The translations under genes were made by a program, and so were the position numbers. Below, piece after piece: positions 5,587 through 9,330 of a DNA stretch of 9,330 nt. The notes under the pieces are model-generated. The model was given only the letters and a program-made list of their open reading frames with translations. It did not search any database and had not been told where the DNA came from. Every line of letters starts with the position of its first letter. The first letter of the stretch is position 1. Origin of the DNA: JAGQLF01 sp964635995 (GTDB lineage: Bacteria; Patescibacteriota; Dojkabacteria; J137); contig CAZWRA010000039.1 in assembly GCA_964635995.1 (NCBI GenBank), positions 1 to 9,330 on the forward strand, written 5' to 3'.

Positions 5587-7539
5587 ATGTCTAAAACATA
5601 CAAATTTGATCCGAAAAAGTATAAGTCTGAGATTACAGGAATTGTAACTGAGCTACTAACTATTGATGAAGTCACTAATAAAGACTTTGAAAAAATTGTA
5701 AGAAAATATCCTAAAGACGGGAGAGAGATTTTTAGTAAAGATCAGATATTGATGGGCATTGCATGGATTGAGAACTTGAGTACAAAGAATTTAACACCCT
5801 CCGACAAGAAGCTAGAGCTTCTTGTCACCTCACTCAAGGGAGGAGATGCAAAAAATTTACGGGAGGCTATAAAGATGAAACCTACTAGAACGATTTCAGG
5901 AGTAACCACAGTAACAGTTCTTACAAAACCATTCCCTTGTCCAGGTAAATGTATATTCTGTCCAAACGATGTTCGAATGCCTAAAAGTTATATTGCAACA
6001 GAACCAGGAGCACAAAGAGCTTTAGCAAATAGGTTTAGTCCATACCTTCAAACTTGGAATAGATTACAAGCATTAAAAAACATAGGTCATCCTACAGATA
6101 AAATTGAGCTTTTAGTTTTAGGAGGAACTTGGTCAAGTTACTCAGAAGAATACCAAATCTGGTTCATAAGCGAATGCTTTAGAGCCATGAATGAGTTTGA
6201 GAGTGAAGATGTCATGGTGAGGCTCTCGCCTGCCTGCGCAGACGGGAACCATGATCGAACGAGGACCCTTCGAGAACCTCAAGGTGACATTACCGCAAGA
6301 AGATTAAGCTCTGATGAGCGGGGATTTAAATTTGAAGAAGAGAAATTAAATATTAAAAAGTATTTAGAGTAAGACTGGAATGATGAACTTAGAGAGAAAG
6401 TTGGAGACATGCCTTACAACAAATTAATTTTTACAAAAGAATTTAAGGAGCACTTCGCAGGATTTTTATGTTCTGAAGATTCTGCCTTACCTAGAGAAGA
6501 AGGTTGGATTGAATTAGAAAGATTACATGAAATTAACGCTACTGCAGGATCCAGATGTGTTGGACTAGTTTTAGAGACTAGACCTGATTCAGTAACAGAA
6601 AAAGAAGCTCTTAGACTTAGAAAACTAGGAGCAACTAAAATTCAATTAGGTATCCAAACTCTAAACGATAAAGTTAGTGAGATGAATAAAAGAGGTGAGG
6701 GTAGAGTAGAAACTTCAAGAGCAGTTAACTTACTTAGAGCAGCTGGGTTTAAGATTCACGCCCATATTATGCCTAATCTTTATGGAGCAACTCCTGAAAT
6801 CGATAGAGAGTCATATCATGACTTATTTAATGATCTGAACTATAAACCAGACGAAGTAAAAATATATCCTACTTCAACAATTAAGTTCACTGAACTTTAT
6901 GATCTTTATGAGAAAGGCGAATACAAACCTTATGAGACAGAAGTACTTATTGATTTAATGGCTGATTTAATTGAAATGACACCAGAATATTGTAGATTAA
7001 CTAGAATAATTAGAGATATTCCTTCTACTGAAATTACAGCTGGAAATAAAACAACGAATCTTAGGGAAGTTGTTGAATGGAAACTAGAGGAAGAAGGTAG
7101 AACTGACTCTAATATAAGAGCTAGGGAAGTTAAAGCAGACGAAATAAATCCTGATGAATTAACTTTAGATATTATTGATTTTGAAACTGAATATACTAAT
7201 GAGAAATTTTTACAGTACATTACAAGTGATAGAAAAATAGCTGGATTCTTAAGGTTAAGTTTTCCTAAAAGTGGAAAAAACAAGATTACCGATGAATTAG
7301 ACAATTGCGCAATGATTAGAGAAGTTCATGTTTACGGACCAAGTCTTAAAATTTCTAATGATTCAAAAGGAGAGGCTCAACATATTGGTTTAGGTTCAAG
7401 CTTAATTGAAAAAGCAAAAGAACTTACAAAAGAGAGAGGATTTAAGAAACTTGCAGTTATTTCTGCAATCGGAACTAGAGAGTACTATAAAAAAAGAGGA
7501 TTTTTTTTAGATAAGTATTATCAGATAGCTGAACTTTAG
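5587..7539 (+). CDS. elp3: Elp3: radical SAM/GNAT tRNA U34 carboxymethyl enzyme, with in-frame TAA
   Basis: Elp3 installs the cm5 group on wobble U34 of tRNAs using acetyl-CoA and SAM radical chemistry. Residues 101-125 read RTISGVTTVTVLTKPFPCPG then KCIFC, giving a CxxxCxxC 4Fe-4S motif (C118, C122, C125). Next come YLQTWNR, LVLGGTWSSY, VLETRPD (about 329-335), AHIMPNLYG, KIYPTSTIK and IRDIPS. The C-terminal GNAT domain has IREVHVYG, the acetyl-CoA loop QHIGLGSS (about 598-605) and VISAIGTREYYKKRGF. An in-frame TAA at 6370-6372 (codon 262) splits the gene; the same frame continues at once as DWNDELREKVG. The stop sits in a roughly 100-residue variable insert between MNEFE and WIELERLHEIN, just after a palindromic repeat that encodes residues 208-235. 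If the break is real, ATG 6409 could restart a second polypeptide lacking the cysteines. The length of about 650 codons is long for the family. Family certainty is very high; intactness is not. Confidence 0.93.
5803..5826 (+). repeat. perfect 11-bp inverted repeat inside elp3
   Basis: GACAAGAAGCT and AGCTTCTTGTC flank a 2-base centre AG. The flanks CCTCC (5798-5802) and GGAGG (5839-5843) add a looser outer pairing. It encodes SDKKLELLV (residues 72-80) in the variable N-terminal stretch before the radical SAM core, so it is probably a short palindromic insertion kept in frame. Confidence 0.6.
6209..6290 (+). repeat. GC-rich palindromic repeat inserted in frame in elp3
   Basis: ATGTCATGGTGAGGCTCTCG (6209-6228) and CGAGAACCTCAAGGTGACAT (6271-6290) are inverted copies, 16 of 20 positions matching. 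Between them lies a nested imperfect palindrome around CTGCGCAG and an internal CATGGT/ACCATG pair (6213-6218 and 6248-6253). The arms resemble the widespread repeat of the type CCTTCGACAAGCTCAGGGTGACA, whose accidental translations (LRQAQGD and similar) recur in databases; here it reads TLREPQGDI. Its composition contrasts sharply with the surrounding AT-rich codons. Confidence 0.75.
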
Positions 7540-7616
7540 CCCCTCCTAGCAGGAGGGGAAAGGGGAGGTAGAATAATATAATCTACCCCACCTTGATCCT
7601 CCCCTGCTAGGGGAGG
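7540..7616 (+). repeat. three-hairpin GC-rich palindromic element between elp3 and the ATP-grasp gene
   Basis: CCCCTCCT (7540-7547) pairs with AGGAGGGG (7551-7558) around AGC. GGTAGA (7567-7572) pairs with TCTACC (7582-7587), with G-rich and C-rich flanks that extend it. CCTCCCCT (7598-7605) pairs with AGGGGAGG (7609-7616) around GCT. The two outer hairpins are themselves inverted copies of each other. It starts on the base after elp3's TAG. This layout is known from dispersed intergenic repeats (MITE-like) in many bacteria; it may also act as a transcription terminator or mRNA stabiliser. Confidence 0.75.
7612..7616 (+). promoter_or_regulatory. ribosome binding site inside the last hairpin arm of the repeat
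   Basis: GGAGG stands 7 bases before ATG 7624 and is the 3' arm of the last hairpin of the repeat. When that stem is folded the site is masked, so expression of the ATP-grasp gene may depend on opening it. It fixes the start at 7624. Confidence 0.55.
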
Positions 7617-7623
7617 AATATTT

Positions 7624-8448
7624 ATGAACATAAACGCTGAATGTATAAAAAAAGCATGTAAAGAACTTGGAATAACTTTCAAGATTATTGATGATGATGG
7701 AAATCTTATACAAATAAATAAGAATAATAAAACATTTTACTTTCATAGTAATCACACTCCACTTAATAACCAGATGACAGCAAGATTAACTGTAGATAAA
7801 GAGTTTCAGTACAGAATCTTAAAAGATGTTATTAAAATGCCTATAACCTTTGGATTTCTAGATCCATTTGTAGCTGAAGAATACAAACACTATAGAAAGT
7901 TTTTTTCATTTGAAGAAATAGCCGACGAAATAGAAAAAAAGTTAACTTATCCACTTGTTTTAAAAAGAAATAGAGGGTCTCATGGAAATAATGTTTTCTT
8001 TGTTGAAAATAAATATGAGAGCAAAAATAAGTTAGAAGAGATTTTTAATAAAAATTCGCAGAACTACGATTATGTGGCATTAGCCCAAAAAAAAATTGAA
8101 AGAAAAAAAGAATTTAGAGTAGTTGTATTTAATAAACAAATTGAATTTTTCTATGAGAAGAGTACTGAGAATGCAAAATTTTCAGATAATTTAAGTCCAC
8201 TTCATTGGGAAGGTGCAAAAGCAATATTTATAGATGATTTAGAATTAAGAGAGAAAATAAATAACTTTATTAAACCTATTTATAATTTAATAGATCTAAA
8301 TTACGGAGGGTTAGATATTATTTTTGATAATGATAATAATCTTTGGTTAATTGAAATTAATTCTTCGCCAAGTTTTGGATATTTTATAAATGATAATGGT
8401 GAAAAAATTATTATAGAAATGTATAAAAAGATTGTTAAAAGTTTATAA
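7624..8448 (+). CDS. ATP-grasp ligase, RimK/glutathione-synthetase-like
   Basis: This 274-residue protein has the ATP-grasp order. RLTVDKEFQYRILK (54-67) matches the helix where these enzymes read NDK. YPLVLKRNRGSHGNNVFFV (109-127) gives the ATP-binding Lys and the glycine-rich loop. VALAQKKIERKKEFRVVVF (151-169) is the E/R strand region. YGGLDIIFDNDN (227-238) and LWLIEINSSPSFG (240-252) supply the Mg-binding Asp, Glu and Asn. Such enzymes join a carboxylate to an amine through an acyl-phosphate. The substrate cannot be read from sequence: RimK-type glutamylation, a small peptide, or a cyanophycin-like ligation are all possible. It is shorter at the N-terminus than most relatives. Its stop is 4 bases before the methyltransferase ATG, so the two are translationally coupled and may act in one pathway. 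Confidence 0.82.
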   Translation: MNINAECIKKACKELGITFKIIDDDGNLIQINKNNKTFYFHSNHTPLNNQMTARLTVDKEFQYRILKDVIKMPITFGFLDPFVAEEYKHYRKFFSFEEIADEIEKKLTYPLVLKRNRGSHGNNVFFVENKYESKNKLEEIFNKNSQNYDYVALAQKKIERKKEFRVVVFNKQIEFFYEKSTENAKFSDNLSPLHWEGAKAIFIDDLELREKINNFIKPIYNLIDLNYGGLDIIFDNDNNLWLIEINSSPSFGYFINDNGEKIIIEMYKKIVKSL

Positions 8449-8452
8449 AGAA

Positions 8453-9109
8453 ATGAATTTATACGATAAACATGCAAAAGATTTTTCGAATACTAGACAA
8501 CATCCTTGGAAAGGATGGGAACTGGCATTAAAAAATTTTAAGCCTTCTGATAATTTTAATGTTTTAGATATAGGATGTGGAAACGCTAGATTTTATTCTT
8601 TCTTAAAAGAGAGGTTCTCAGAACTTGATTATTTAGGAATTGATTATTCAGAAGAGATGCTTAAAGAAGCTTCAAAAGTTATTGATAGTTCAAATTTAAT
8701 TCAATTAGATTTAGAGAAGGAAAGTTTAAAAGAGAGAGTTGATCAAAAATTCGACCTAATAGTCATGTTCGGAGTTATGCATCATATTAAATCGCGAGAT
8801 AGAAGAAAAAAGATTTTAAGGGAGATTCATTCACTTTTAAATAAGAATGGAGTAGCGATAATCACTTTCTGGCAGTTTAGTGAAAATAAAGAATTTCTTA
8901 AAAAACATTTAATCGAAGATCTAGGAAAAAATGATTTTATAATTTCTTTCGGAAAAGAAGGCGCTACAAGATTTGCACATAGTTTTACAAAAGAAGAAGT
9001 AGATTCACTTTATAAAGAACTATACATAAATGTTAAAGATAGTTTTAACTCAGATGGATTTAATGATGAAATGAATTATTATGTTATAAGTAATATAATT
9101 AGTTCATGA
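8453..9109 (+). CDS. Trm9/ABH8-like SAM methyltransferase, candidate mcm5U34 enzyme
   Basis: Class I SAM methyltransferase fold: motif I VLDIGCGNARF (37-47), acidic loop LGIDYSEEML (61-70) for the SAM ribose, IQLDLE (83-88), FDLIVMFGVMHHI (100-112) and NKNGVAIITFW (130-140). Beyond the general fold it shows Trm9/ABH8 hallmarks: the N-terminal DFSNTRQHPWKGW (10-22), compare the FSxTRxxPW of Trm9; MHHIKSRDRRKKILREI (109-125), compare IHHxSTxERR; and a late RFAHSFTKEEVDSLY (173-187) followed by NYYVI (208-212). In eukaryotes Trm9 with Trm112 methylates cm5U34 to mcm5U34. I choose ATG 8453; a TTG at 8432 would overlap the previous gene and add seven weak residues. Elp3, which makes cm5U, lies two genes upstream. 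The fold is certain; the tRNA substrate is inferred. Confidence 0.85.
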   Translation: MNLYDKHAKDFSNTRQHPWKGWELALKNFKPSDNFNVLDIGCGNARFYSFLKERFSELDYLGIDYSEEMLKEASKVIDSSNLIQLDLEKESLKERVDQKFDLIVMFGVMHHIKSRDRRKKILREIHSLLNKNGVAIITFWQFSENKEFLKKHLIEDLGKNDFIISFGKEGATRFAHSFTKEEVDSLYKELYINVKDSFNSDGFNDEMNYYVISNIISS

Positions 9110-9330
9110 GAAAAAATCGTAAGACTGTCTTTTTAATCTTTATTTCTGTTTTTCTGATTTGTGGATTTGTTTTAGCCTTATATCTTTTAATAAATATAAT
9201 TCAAAACTTTCCAAGCACAAATGAACAGCCTCCAATAGTTGAAGAGCCTGATAATGAACCTGATGAAGATCCTGATCCGATTGATATAGGAAATGGAAAT
9301 AATATTGATCCATTTTATTCTGTTATAAAT
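9106..9330 (+). CDS. N-terminal part of a membrane-anchored or secreted protein
   Basis: The ATG overlaps the methyltransferase stop as ATGA (9106-9109), a coupled start. The 75 visible residues have a basic N-terminus (MRKNRK), one strong hydrophobic helix (VFLIFISVFLICGFVLALY), then an acidic, proline-rich linker (EEPDNEPDEDPDPID) leading into an outside domain cut off by the window. There is no lipobox or obvious AXA site just after the helix, so an uncleaved membrane anchor is likely. The function cannot be told. Confidence 0.75.
   Translation, partial: MRKNRKTVFLIFISVFLICGFVLALYLLINIIQNFPSTNEQPPIVEEPDNEPDEDPDPIDIGNGNNIDPFYSVIN

Noticed and set aside
1136..6372. Stop-codon reassignment to explain the in-frame TAA and TAG codons
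   Set aside because: TAA ends hisS and the ATP-grasp gene, TAG ends elp3 and TGA ends serB and the methyltransferase, all at expected protein ends. The internal stops are few and sit among obvious indel breaks.
6930..7304. Minus-strand open frame opposite the C-terminal half of elp3
   Set aside because: Serine- and leucine-rich antisense shadow of a conserved domain.
7540..7616. CRISPR array
   Set aside because: There are no regularly spaced direct repeats with unique spacers; the similarity is inverted and self-complementary.
7546..7755. Minus-strand frame across the three-hairpin repeat (SPSRGGSRWGRL)
   Set aside because: Its tail is only a translation of the palindromic repeat, and the rest is antisense to the ATP-grasp gene.

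Overview
The window is visibly AT-rich, with many A/T homopolymers, and reads like a small-genome bacterium of the Candidate Phyla Radiation (Patescibacteria), perhaps a Microgenomates or Dojkabacteria relative. This is inferred from four things: near-leaderless promoters with TATAAT 5-6 nt before the start codon, several short GC-rich palindromic repeats including some inside coding frames, an (AATCTCA)n heptamer inside hisS, and a stand-alone bacterial Elp3. TGA, TAA and TAG all end recognisable genes, so there is no sign of a recoded stop.

Layout. 1-270: C-terminus of a probable TrmB/PLD-like regulator, ending at a bidirectional hairpin terminator. 317-1455 (minus): a two-TM membrane protein preceded by a small unknown gene with an A-run frameshift. 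1537-2231 (plus): phosphoserine phosphatase with a one-base frameshift, then a terminator or attenuator-like leader. 2364-3638: histidyl-tRNA synthetase. 3641-4130: an odd GC-richer island, edged by 15-nt inverted repeats, with a foldable RNA-like stretch and a small Shine-Dalgarno-led gene on the minus strand. 4216-5538 (minus): a polytopic GT-C-type glycosyltransferase broken by two frameshifts and one TAG. 5539-5586: divergent promoters. 5587-7539: Elp3, carrying two palindromic insertions and an in-frame TAA. 7540-7616: a three-hairpin repeat whose last arm supplies the ribosome binding site of the next gene. 7624-9330: a tight cluster of an ATP-grasp ligase, a Trm9-like methyltransferase and the start of a membrane-anchored protein.

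Biology. The most interesting combination is Elp3 (makes cm5U at tRNA wobble U34) followed two genes later by a methyltransferase with the hallmarks of Trm9/ABH8 (makes mcm5U from cm5U in eukaryotes). If real, this is a compact bacterial version of the Elongator-Trm9 wobble-uridine pathway, with an unassigned ATP-grasp ligase between them.

Caution. At least four genes carry one-base A/T-run indels and two carry in-frame stops. Uncorrected homopolymer error in a metagenome assembly is the simplest explanation for the indels, but the nonsense codons need read-level checking before any gene is called dead.
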